In this document: piece by piece, positions 1 to 6,059 of the stretch
How the letters are laid out: every line of letters starts with the position of its first letter
How positions within the stretch are numbered: position 1 is the first letter of the stretch
DNA from: Deltaproteobacteria bacterium
Lineage (GTDB): Bacteria > Desulfobacterota > Desulfobacteria > Desulfobacterales > SG8-13
NCBI GenBank assembly: GCA_024639205.1
Contig: JAHEIV010000016.1
Span: 1-11,293 of the forward strand
Reading direction: 5' to 3'
Length of the DNA: 11,293 nt
Translations under genes and position numbers: made by a program
Notes under the pieces: generated by a model
The model's database searches: none
What the model was told of the DNA's origin: nothing
What the model saw: the letters and a program-made list of their open reading frames with translations, nothing else

Positions 1-60
1 TTCCATGATCTATAGTATCTATTGCGCAAGATCCGCATGGTCTGGTGGATGAAAGAAAAG
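1..60. other. Left edge, downstream of aapQ; possible start of next operon gene
   Basis: In Aap operons an aapM permease gene follows aapQ. On the minus strand a short open frame with ATG at 38..36 reaches the window edge, and another ATG lies at 6..4. Neither has a well-spaced Shine-Dalgarno and neither start is recognisable as AapM, so I do not call a gene. Confidence 0.2.
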
Positions 61-1233
61 CTACCTCTCAACAAGTTTGACCCGTTTGTTATACCAATTC
101 ATAAAGGCGGACGTGGACAAACTGAAAAACAGATAAACCGCCATGATCAGCGCCACGCCTTCGATCGATTGGCCGGTTTGATTGATGGTCGTGTTGGCCA
201 CCGAGACAAAATCCGGAAATCCGATGGCAACCGCCAGCGAGCTGTTTTTCGTCAGGTTGAGCATCTGGCTGGTCAGCGGCGGGATGATCACCCGCAGCGC
301 CTGGGGCAGAATCACCAGGTTGAGCACCCGGGATGGTCGCAGGCCGATGGACATGGCGGCCTCCCGCTGTCCCCTGCTGACCGACTGGATGCCGGCCCGC
401 ACCACTTCGGCCACAAACGCGCCGGTATAGAGCACCAGTCCCATCAGCAAGGCGAAAAATTCCGGGCTGAGGGTCAACCCGCCGGTGAAGTTGAATCCGG
501 TCAGTTTGGGGACATCCATGGCTGTCGGCGCGCCAAAGGCCAGCCAGACGATCAGCGGCAAGCCGAAAACCAGACCTGCAGACACACGAAACACCGGAAA
601 TAATTGCCCGGTCTGATCCTGACGTTTTCTGGCCCAGCGGCGCAAAAAAAATGCCAGGATGCAGGCGATAACCAGCACAACCAGCATGTATGCGTGGGCC
701 GGATGGGCCGCCGGGACGGCGAAAGCGGCTCCGCGGTTGCAGAGAAAGACGCCGGTGACTGGGTTCAACGCCTGCTGCGGTGATGGAAACGTTTCGTAAA
801 AAAGAGCATACCAGAAAAACAGCTGCAGCAGCACCGGTATATCCTGCATTACCTCGATGTACCCCCCCGACAGTCTCGATACCAGCCAGTTCGAGGAGAG
901 TCGCGCGATTCCGACAACCGTGCCAAGCACCAACGTGATGATGATGCCGATAAAGGAAACCTTCAGCGTGTTTAGGGCCCCGACCAGCAAGGCCCGGGCG
1001 TAACTGTTGGCTGAAGAGTAGGAAATGAGGGATTCGCCGATTTCAAAGGAGGATTCCTTGGAAAGAAAGCTGAAACCGGTGGCGATGGATTGTTTTTCTA
1101 AATTGATGAGGACATTGGAAATCAGGTAGTAGGCCAGCAGACCCACCATGCAAACGGTTCCGATCTGAAACAGGATGCCCCTTTTCTTGGGGTCGAGCCA
1201 GAAGGGAACTTTTTGCTGTACGGCGTTTCCCAT
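61..1233 (-). CDS. aapQ: General L-amino acid ABC transporter permease (AapQ/GltJ-like)
   Basis: Inner-membrane permease subunit that would pair with a second permease (AapM type) to carry amino acids delivered by AapJ. The protein is 390 aa, close to the roughly 400 aa usual for AapQ, with several hydrophobic membrane segments and the long central loop typical of this subunit. The permease EAA loop is clear at about residues 291-310 (EAAMSIGLRP, then ILPQALR), followed by a TKNSSLA segment typical of polar amino acid permeases. I chose ATG at 1233 over an in-frame TTG at 1251 because a GGGA sits just upstream of the ATG and nothing suitable precedes the TTG. It lies directly downstream of aapJ on the same strand, separated by a hairpin. 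Family assignment is firm; substrate range is inferred from the AapJ partner. Confidence 0.93.
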   Translation of the reverse strand: MGNAVQQKVPFWLDPKKRGILFQIGTVCMVGLLAYYLISNVLINLEKQSIATGFSFLSKESSFEIGESLISYSSANSYARALLVGALNTLKVSFIGIIITLVLGTVVGIARLSSNWLVSRLSGGYIEVMQDIPVLLQLFFWYALFYETFPSPQQALNPVTGVFLCNRGAAFAVPAAHPAHAYMLVVLVIACILAFFLRRWARKRQDQTGQLFPVFRVSAGLVFGLPLIVWLAFGAPTAMDVPKLTGFNFTGGLTLSPEFFALLMGLVLYTGAFVAEVVRAGIQSVSRGQREAAMSIGLRPSRVLNLVILPQALRVIIPPLTSQMLNLTKNSSLAVAIGFPDFVSVANTTINQTGQSIEGVALIMAVYLFFSLSTSAFMNWYNKRVKLVER

Positions 1234-1275
1234 CGATCCCGCACTTTCCAACGAATGATTAGCCGGCAGGCCATG

Positions 1276-1313
1276 AAAAAGGAGGTGTACCGTCGAATCG
1301 GAACACCTCCTTT
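1276..1313 (-). terminator. Intercistronic hairpin with T tract between aapJ and aapQ
   Basis: An 11-bp perfect inverted repeat (1278-1288 AAAGGAGGTGT; 1303-1313 ACACCTCCTTT) with a further CCG/CGG helix inside after one A-A mismatch. Read on the minus strand the stem ends in five T residues (1280..1276), so it has the form of an intrinsic terminator in the 91-nt gap between aapJ and the aapQ start. Partial terminators or 3'-stabilising hairpins after the binding-protein gene are common in ABC transporter operons and raise binding-protein output over permease. The arms are also a perfect Shine-Dalgarno and its complement. The hairpin is seen directly; the role is inferred. Confidence 0.7.
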
Positions 1314-1324
1314 GATCGATCTAC

Positions 1325-2344
1325 CTATCGGATGGGATGGGCATACATCAGCCCGCCCCGCGTCCACAGATCGTTCAGGCCGCGTTCGAGTCCGAGCGGA
1401 GTGTTGACCCCTACATTGCGTTCGAAGACCTCGCCGTAGTTGCCCACCTGCTTGATGATGTTGTAAGCCCAAGCCTCATTCAAACCAAGGGCTTTGCCCA
1501 TGCCCGGTGTCGTGCCTAAAAACCGCTGAACCGGGGGATTGTTGCTTTTGCGCATTTTATCGACATTTTTAGAGTTGATTCCCAGCTCTTCGGCTTCGAT
1601 CATGGCCGTGACCGCCCACTTGACGATGTCGTACCACTGGTCATCCCCATGGCGCACCACCGGGGCGAGGGGCTCTTTGGAAATGACTTCCGGAAGGATC
1701 ATGTAATCATCGGGCCGCGGGGAAACCGACCGCTGGGCCGCCAGCTGCGATACGTCCGAAGTCAGGACGTCGCACCGGCCGGCGAAAAAGGCCTTGTTTA
1801 GTTCGGCGGTCTGTTCGATGACCACCGGTTTCCAGTTCATTCCGTTGGCGCGGAAAAAGTCGGCGGCATTCAGCTCGGTGGTGGTTCCGGGCAGAACGCA
1901 AACCGTGGCGCCGCTCAGTTCTTTGGCGCTCTTGACACCCAGCTTCTTGGAAATCAGAAAACCCTGACCGTCATAATAGTTGACCTGGGTGAAGTTCAGC
2001 CCGTTGGTGGTCTCTCTGGTCAACGTAGCGGTGGTGTTGCGGCACAGCACGTCGATTTCCTTGGACTGCAGCGCAGGCAGCCGCTGCACGGCGGTCAGCG
2101 CCGTAAACCGCACTTTGTCGGCATCGCCGAACACGGCCGCTGCGATTGCTCTGGCGGTGTCGACATCGAGTCCCTTCCAGACACCCTTGTCATCGGGCAT
2201 GCTGAAACCGAACACGCCTCCGTTAACCCCGGCCTTTATGTAGCCTCGAGCCTTGACCTCATCCAGGGTGCCCGCCAAAGCTGGTCCCGCTATAAAAAGA
2301 AGCGTGACAGCGAATACTACCACAACCAAATTCCATCTTTTCAT
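1325..2344 (-). CDS. aapJ: General L-amino acid ABC transporter substrate-binding protein (AapJ-like)
   Basis: Periplasmic binding protein that captures amino acids and delivers them to the AapQM permease. The 339-aa precursor has a typical signal peptide: MKR, a hydrophobic core, and an ALA cleavage site at about residue 24, so the mature chain starts GTLDEVKARG. The family-3 solute-binding fold follows, and several stretches match AapJ closely as I remember it: LSRNTT-like LCRNTT, NYYDGQGF, PGTTTELN, ISKEPL, GDDQW and IIKQVGNYGE. ATG 2344 was chosen because AAAGGAGGA lies 6 nt upstream; ATG 2350 abuts the Shine-Dalgarno, and the longer open frame to 2419 runs through leader sequence. It is the first gene of the operon, with aapQ next. 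Specificity within L-amino acids cannot be read from sequence. Confidence 0.95.
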   Translation of the reverse strand: MKRWNLVVVVFAVTLLFIAGPALAGTLDEVKARGYIKAGVNGGVFGFSMPDDKGVWKGLDVDTARAIAAAVFGDADKVRFTALTAVQRLPALQSKEIDVLCRNTTATLTRETTNGLNFTQVNYYDGQGFLISKKLGVKSAKELSGATVCVLPGTTTELNAADFFRANGMNWKPVVIEQTAELNKAFFAGRCDVLTSDVSQLAAQRSVSPRPDDYMILPEVISKEPLAPVVRHGDDQWYDIVKWAVTAMIEAEELGINSKNVDKMRKSNNPPVQRFLGTTPGMGKALGLNEAWAYNIIKQVGNYGEVFERNVGVNTPLGLERGLNDLWTRGGLMYAHPIR

Positions 2345-2383
2345 CGGCATTCCTCCTTTGCGGTTAACATGATCAGAGCGTTC

Positions 2384-2445
2384 GCAGGCTTTCAGCCCGC
2401 AGGCATTTAAGCGATGCAATCGCTTCTCCCGCGGGGTCCGATGCC
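2384..2445 (-). promoter_or_regulatory. Structured 5' leader of aapJ (two stem-loops in tandem)
   Basis: On the minus strand two stem-loops lie upstream of the aapJ Shine-Dalgarno: a perfect 7-bp stem with a 3-nt loop (2409-2415 with 2419-2425) and a 7-bp stem with one G-U pair and a GAA loop (2384-2390 with 2394-2400). The pentamers GGCAT (2402-2406) and ATGCC (2441-2445) could close a helix around the first. This may be a cis-acting RNA element, but it matches no riboswitch class I can name with confidence. Pairing is seen; function is inferred. Confidence 0.4.
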
Positions 2446-2490
2446 AACCGGCAATAGCTGCCGAAGTACAATCATCTCCCGCGTGATCCG
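2417..2490. repeat. Imperfect direct repeat in aapJ upstream region
   Basis: Two copies of a pattern written on the plus strand as CAATC, 1 or 3 nt, TCTCCCGCG, 3 nt, TCCG lie at 2417-2440 and 2469-2490. The CCCGCG cores are exactly 50 nt apart. The first copy overlaps the leader stem-loop at 2409-2425. The repeat could be a pair of protein-binding sites or a repeated RNA motif. Confidence 0.5.
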
Positions 2491-2514
2491 CTTACCTTTC
2501 CTACACTTTAAGTC

Positions 2515-2542
2515 ATTAACAGAAAGGAAACTAACTTGGCAA
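2515..2542 (-). promoter_or_regulatory. Candidate sigma-70 promoter for aapJ
   Basis: On the minus strand TTGCCA (2542..2537, 5/6 to the -35 consensus), a 16-bp spacer, and GTTAAT (2520..2515, 4/6 to the -10). It would start transcription near 2508 and include the repeats and stem-loops in a leader of about 165 nt. A short palindrome, CAAGT-ATAAA-ACTTG (2540-2554), overlaps the -35 and could be an operator. The hexamers are moderate, so this is tentative. The rest of the gap between aapJ and the pilZ-type gene shows no coding frame I can support. Confidence 0.3.
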
Positions 2543-2690
2543 GTATAAAACTTGAAATAACAGGAAGGGGGGATAGCTGCAGCCCGTCAACCAAAACAGA
2601 CAACCGGCACCACTGGATGTCGGCTCAAAAAACAAGCGGCCGTGATCTTTGCCGGCAACACCGGAAATGATGAACCGGCAGATGCATAGC

Positions 2691-2720
2691 TTGACAAGTG
2701 CCGGTGCGACTTTCTATAAT
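2691..2720 (+). promoter_or_regulatory. Consensus sigma-70 promoter of the PilZ gene
   Basis: TTGACA (2691-2696), an 18-bp spacer and TATAAT (2715-2720): both hexamers match the consensus exactly. Transcription would start near 2727, some 30-40 nt before the gene. The open frame extends upstream through the promoter to 2649, so its upstream ATG codons are unlikely to be the translation start. Confidence 0.8.
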
Positions 2721-2765
2721 CGAGTCAGCCGGCCCAACCCGACCGAATTAGGAGTGATGAGCCAT

Positions 2766-3296
2766 ATGGATCCAACAGCTGCCACCAGTCGATATACCGT
2801 TTTGACAAGACTGTTTGAGATGGTAAACCGGTTGAACGAAGATCAGCAGATCCAGCTGCTCAGACAACTCGACCGGAACGTTCTCAGCTCGCACCTGTTC
2901 AAATTGATCATTGACTTGTCCGAAGAGCAGCAGAACCACCTGCTGGACCGACTCAGTGAAATGCTTTCGCAGGAAGTCCCGGAAAAAACCATCACCCTGG
3001 ATGAGAGGGAAGCACCGCGCAGGAGCTGCACGATTGCGGTGAATTTTGAGACCCAGGGGACCAGTTTCCAGGACACCATCCTGGATATCAGTGCTGCGGG
3101 GGTATTTATCAAAACAGACGAGACGCTGGATGTCGGCCAGGGGTTATCTCTTCGCTTTTCCTTCCCGGGTGCCGAAGAAGATCTGGACATCACGGGGGAG
3201 ATCGTGTGGCGCAGCCCCCGCGGCATCGGTGTCAAGTTTTTCGATCTGACACCGCAATACTTCGAGCGGATCAAGCATTTCGTGGACCAGCCGTAA
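2766..3296 (+). CDS. PilZ-domain protein (probable c-di-GMP receptor)
   Basis: A 176-aa cytoplasmic protein. The C-terminal half (about residues 80-175) is a PilZ domain with both c-di-GMP-binding signatures: the RxxxR motif (R81, R85) and DxSxxG (D107, S109, G112). The N-terminal 75 residues are predicted helical and contain two similar segments about 28 residues apart (NEDQQIQLLRQL at 24-35 and SEEQQNHLLDRL at 52-63), perhaps a dimer or partner-binding module. No transmembrane segment is visible. The start is uncertain: AGGAG at 2750-2754 lies 11 nt before ATG 2766 and 2 nt before in-frame ATG 2757 (179 aa). It is a single-gene unit with its own strong promoter, convergent with the PHP gene. 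Ligand binding is a family inference; the output process cannot be told. Confidence 0.88.
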   Translation: MDPTAATSRYTVLTRLFEMVNRLNEDQQIQLLRQLDRNVLSSHLFKLIIDLSEEQQNHLLDRLSEMLSQEVPEKTITLDEREAPRRSCTIAVNFETQGTSFQDTILDISAAGVFIKTDETLDVGQGLSLRFSFPGAEEDLDITGEIVWRSPRGIGVKFFDLTPQYFERIKHFVDQP

Positions 3297-3334
3297 GCCC
3301 AGCCCTTCCAACCGAAACCATCACCAGAATCGAT

Positions 3335-4249
3335 CTACACAGAATGCCGGAATCTGCCGTTGACATTGCGGCGGATGTTATCGCGCAGCGCTTGAGACTT
3401 GGATTGAATCACATGGCGACCGTATCGCATGTTTTTCTCGAACAGGTCGGAGCAGTTGCGCATACCTGATTTGAGCTTGTAGCCGTTGGAAGCTACTTTG
3501 CGCAGCAGATTGAACTCTTTGCCGATCACTTTGATCTGCTTGAGTCGGATTGCATCCAGAAATGCCTGCCTGTCGGGTCTGCATTCGGCATAAGCTACCG
3601 CACGGCCCAGATGGGTGAGAAGGTGGCCGTCACTGCCGGCGGTGATGGCCTTGTCCAGGTTAAATCCGAGCACGGCGCACTTGAGATTCGACTTGTTCAG
3701 GTTGCCGGAGTTGATCACTTCCACACCGTCGACCGATGCAAGCAGCGGCTGCAGTCGTTCGGGTGGGAAATATGGATTGCACACACCGGTGTACACCGCA
3801 CACTCCGGGTGTGGAAAGATGATCACGGTTCGAAACTTGCGCGCCCTTTCGACGATTTCTTCCATCTCCAGCGCGGTGGAGCTCATGACATCCTGACCCA
3901 TGAAGGGCCGCAGGTCCATCTCGTAAAAATACTGTAAGTCATCGATATGATAAAAGTAAATAAGAACGTGAGTCCCCTCGTAGGATGTGACCTCGATGCC
4001 CGGGATACTCAATACCTCGCCGAATCTATCCAGTTCCACCGCACCCTGGATGTCATTGTGGTCGGTTACCGCTACGCCAATACCCAACTTGCCTGCCCGT
4101 CGGACAATTTCCGGGATCGTGTTGGAACCGTCGGAGTATCGGCTGTGAAAATGAAGATCGACGACGGTGTATTGTCGGGTGAGCTGTTTCAGGTTGGGTT
4201 TTTCAAAACAAATTCTGTGGGCGTGAAGGGGTGAATGCAAATCGAGCAC
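3335..4249 (-). CDS. PHP-domain metal-dependent phosphoesterase
   Basis: A 304-aa cytoplasmic protein. The PHP metal-binding motifs appear in order: HxH (H33, H35, in DLHFHSRYSDG), TDHND (D63, H64), E86 and H94 (GIEVTSYEGTH), FPHPE (H147), and GSDGH (D207, H209). These coordinate a di- or trinuclear metal centre that hydrolyses phosphate esters. Relatives include histidinol phosphatase and nucleotide or nucleic-acid phosphatases (YciV/TrpH-like), so the substrate is unknown. The C-terminal 90 residues are basic and form no domain I recognise. The start is GTG at 4249, with GAGGA 6 nt upstream, giving about 28 residues before the first metal motif. A good promoter lies 80-110 nt upstream. It is divergent from the PerR-like gene and convergent with the PilZ gene. 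Confidence 0.9.
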   Translation of the reverse strand: MLDLHSPLHAHRICFEKPNLKQLTRQYTVVDLHFHSRYSDGSNTIPEIVRRAGKLGIGVAVTDHNDIQGAVELDRFGEVLSIPGIEVTSYEGTHVLIYFYHIDDLQYFYEMDLRPFMGQDVMSSTALEMEEIVERARKFRTVIIFPHPECAVYTGVCNPYFPPERLQPLLASVDGVEVINSGNLNKSNLKCAVLGFNLDKAITAGSDGHLLTHLGRAVAYAECRPDRQAFLDAIRLKQIKVIGKEFNLLRKVASNGYKLKSGMRNCSDLFEKNMRYGRHVIQSKSQALRDNIRRNVNGRFRHSV

Positions 4250-4327
4250 GAGTATTCCTCTCTGTACAGCATAACCGCTGGTAATCTTTAGAAATCGAGA
4301 TTCTGATGCATTTCGAGACGAAACTAT

Positions 4328-4357
4328 ATTTTACTACAGATCGATATCGGGTGTCAA
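4328..4357 (-). promoter_or_regulatory. Sigma-70 promoter of the PHP gene
   Basis: On the minus strand TTGACA (4357..4352, 6/6), an 18-bp spacer and TAAAAT (4333..4328, 5/6). Transcription would begin near 4321, leaving a leader of about 70 nt before the GTG start. The remainder of the divergent gap (about 4358-4484) shows no coding frame or repeat I can support. Confidence 0.65.
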
Positions 4358-4484
4358 ACGCTGATTGTCGTCCACCCACGATCGACCCATCCGGCACAGC
4401 AGCGACCCGGACCGCCGTCTGCTCCACCGTTTTACATCTTCGCATTGACGCACGATCGCCCACTATGCCGGTAGGGACCGCTTC

Positions 4485-4523
4485 TTGACGGAAATCGTAT
4501 TCGTTGTTAATAATACCGATTAT
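4485..4523 (+). promoter_or_regulatory. Promoter and putative operator of the Fur-family gene
   Basis: TTGACG (4485-4490, 5/6), an 18-bp spacer and AATAAT (4509-4514, 5/6) form a sigma-70 promoter 35 nt before the TTG start. An AT-rich inverted repeat, ATAAT-ACCG-ATTAT (4510-4523), overlaps the -10 and the expected start site. Its half-sites resemble the ATAAT/ATTAT halves of Fur/PerR boxes, though the spacer is longer than in the classical box. Position and sequence suggest autoregulation; this is inference. Confidence 0.5.
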
Positions 4524-4548
4524 CGATAGACCCCCAAGGAGGACCCGC

Positions 4549-4992
4549 TTGCCCAACAACCAAATGTATAGAATGACCCGCCAACGAGAACTCATCCTGG
4601 AAGAAATCCGGCGGGCAAAAGCGCATCCAAGCGCCGACGAGGTGTATGTAATGGTCCGCAAACGGCTGCCGCGCATCAGCCTTGGAACCGTATATCGAAA
4701 CCTGGAAATCTTGTGCGAGCTGGGAGAGATTCGGAAACTCGATTTGGGGGTCGATTTCAAGCGCTACGACTGGGATCCGAGGATGCACTATCACATTCGC
4801 TGCCTCGAGTGCGGCCAGGTGGACAACGCACCGATAGCACCGCTGAAAACCGTAGAAGACGAACTTCACCAGGCGACGGTGTACACGATCATCGGCCACA
4901 AGCTGGTGTTCGAGGGCCTGTGTCCCGCATGCTCGCAAAAGGCAGCCAGCGGAGAAATCCAACCCCCGGACCATGGCGTGTCCGATCACTGA
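4549..4992 (+). CDS. Fur-family metalloregulator, PerR-like
   Basis: A 147-aa DNA-binding repressor of the Fur superfamily. The N-terminal winged helix includes the conserved TRQRE start and the recognition-helix motif LGTVYRNLE (45-53). The structural zinc site is intact, with two CxxC pairs (C85/C88 and C125/C128). Counting from the zinc cysteines, Bacillus PerR ligands H37, D85, H91 and H93 correspond to H26, D74, H80 and H82 here, which favours a peroxide sensor; the D104 position is N93, preceded by D92. The start is TTG 4549 because AAGGAGGA lies 5 nt upstream; ATG 4564 is too far from it. The convergent neighbour begins only 19 nt after the stop. No rubrerythrin or catalase gene is adjacent to fix the regulon, so iron, peroxide or another metal signal all remain possible. 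Confidence 0.9.
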   Translation: MPNNQMYRMTRQRELILEEIRRAKAHPSADEVYVMVRKRLPRISLGTVYRNLEILCELGEIRKLDLGVDFKRYDWDPRMHYHIRCLECGQVDNAPIAPLKTVEDELHQATVYTIIGHKLVFEGLCPACSQKAASGEIQPPDHGVSDH

Positions 4993-5011
4993 TGCCGGTG
5001 CAGCCAAATCG

Positions 5012-5716
5012 CTATGATTGCACCAGCGGTTTCTCGTCGTAAAAGTCCCTGCCCAGATCCCCGCGCGCATTTTCAAAACCGCGGATCCATCCCTGAACCC
5101 GACCGGTCCCGTATTCTTTTTCCCAGGCCGCCACGATGCGCTTGACGGGCACGTCGTCGAAGATACCGAGATCTTCGATGTATTCCATATAGAGGTCATT
5201 TTCCCGGTTGGTTGCCTGAAATACCGAGTCTTCACGGCCGTTGAATTCCAGTGGATCGACTCGGTGGCGCTCGCACAGTTCGGCATTGAACGCCGGAGTG
5301 GCCTTCACCCAGCGGCCCTCCAACAGAAATTCCACATAGCCGTGAAACACGAACCGATCCGAGCCCAGGTAGGTGAGCAACTGCCTGGAAGCGAGATGGT
5401 TGCGCACCGTGGCGAAACCAAACCGGGAGGGGATGTTGCAGGCCCGCCCCAGCGCACAGAGCAACGCGGCTTTTGCGACGCAGTATCCCTTGCCACGCTT
5501 CAAAACGGCACTTGCACGATAGTGTTCCGGCAGATAAAACGGTGAATAGGGATCGTAACGAATGCCGTCGCGCACTGCATAATAAAGCTGCACGGCCGTG
5601 GCGACTGGTTCACGGCCTTCGTCTGGCAGTACGCGATTTCGGTAATCGACAACCGCCGGGTGCTTAAAATTTAAAATAGCAGTCGGTTGCAGGTATTTCT
5701 GAATGCTTGCGGTCAC
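5012..5716 (-). CDS. Transglutaminase-like domain protein
   Basis: A 234-aa protein without a signal peptide, so presumably cytoplasmic. It has a transglutaminase/cysteine-protease core: the nucleophile region KRGKGYCVAKA (C79) and the histidine region FVFHGYVEF (H125). The usual third catalytic residue, the Asp of a WVxVDPT-type motif, is replaced: the matching stretch reads WVKATPAFN, with Thr at the Asp position. I recall ATPAFN as common in one bacterial subgroup, so the protein may use another residue or have a non-classical activity. It begins at GTG 5716, which overlaps the stop of the upstream cysteine-rich gene (GTGA) and has no Shine-Dalgarno of its own, indicating translational coupling. 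The substrate is unknown. Confidence 0.85.
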   Translation of the reverse strand: MTASIQKYLQPTAILNFKHPAVVDYRNRVLPDEGREPVATAVQLYYAVRDGIRYDPYSPFYLPEHYRASAVLKRGKGYCVAKAALLCALGRACNIPSRFGFATVRNHLASRQLLTYLGSDRFVFHGYVEFLLEGRWVKATPAFNAELCERHRVDPLEFNGREDSVFQATNRENDLYMEYIEDLGIFDDVPVKRIVAAWEKEYGTGRVQGWIRGFENARGDLGRDFYDEKPLVQS

Positions 5717-5997
5717 GGGTCGGATTTCGGCGACCGTCTGCCTGCCGTGTCTGCACAGCGCAGGATCCCGGCTATTTTAGACGGCGTTTTCGGTTTTAAT
5801 AGGCGTGCCAGCTGGCTCTGCGGCAGGGTGTCGCGAAGATACTGAACCACGTCGAAAGTTTCCCACCAACAGTCGACGATCTTGAAGCAGCTGTGTTGGT
5901 CGCGTTCACAGGTTCGGCAGTAATGAAAAGAAACAGGCCCGCCCAGCCGCGGGCATCGTCGGGTCAGCTGTTTTTCGCTTTCTTCGAGCCGGTTCAA
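5713..5997 (-). CDS. Small cysteine-rich protein, possibly metal-binding
   Basis: A 94-aa hypothetical protein. The first half carries five cysteines (C15, C27, C30, C37, C43) and a histidine in the pattern CPRLGG-x6-CRTC-x6-C-x5-CWW, consistent with a zinc or iron-sulfur site, although no named domain fits. I recall similar short CPRLGG..YC..CW proteins in Desulfobacterota. The tail (about 60-94) is basic and low in pattern. The start is TTG 5997, with GGGGTG 5 nt upstream. Its TGA overlaps the GTG of the transglutaminase-like gene, so the two are probably made together. The function is unknown. Confidence 0.7.
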   Translation of the reverse strand: MNRLEESEKQLTRRCPRLGGPVSFHYCRTCERDQHSCFKIVDCWWETFDVVQYLRDTLPQSQLARLLKPKTPSKIAGILRCADTAGRRSPKSDP

Positions 5998-6018
5998 GGG
6001 TTCACCCCAAAGTAGTGT

Positions 6019-6050
6019 TCGGGCTTGCCGGCTGTTTCCGGCAAACCCGA
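6019..6050 (-). terminator. Hairpin after trpB2
   Basis: A 13-bp inverted repeat (6019-6031 with 6038-6050) with a 6-nt loop; its one imperfect position becomes a G-U pair in minus-strand RNA. It begins 9 nt after the trpB2 stop and ends just before the Shine-Dalgarno of the cysteine-rich gene. There is no T tract after it, so it may act as a 3'-end stabiliser or Rho-linked barrier rather than an efficient intrinsic terminator. The cysteine-rich pair could still be read through from trpB2. Confidence 0.6.
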
Positions 6051-6059
6051 TGGTTGACC

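Noticed and set aside
2345..2419. Longer aapJ frame beginning at 2419
   Set aside because: It runs through the stem-loop leader and would put 25 extra residues before a textbook signal peptide; the strong Shine-Dalgarno serves ATG 2344.
2355..2445. Faint resemblance of the aapJ leader to a TPP riboswitch (CTGA..., GAAC, CTGATC) and to glycine aptamer words
   Set aside because: The defining conserved blocks (GGGGUGC and the full CUGAGA...ACC...CUGAUC set for TPP; GCCGAAGG for glycine) are missing or out of order, and thiamin control would not fit an amino acid transporter.
2649..2765. Upstream extension of the PilZ frame to ATG 2649
   Set aside because: The full-consensus promoter lies inside this stretch, so the mRNA would begin after those codons.
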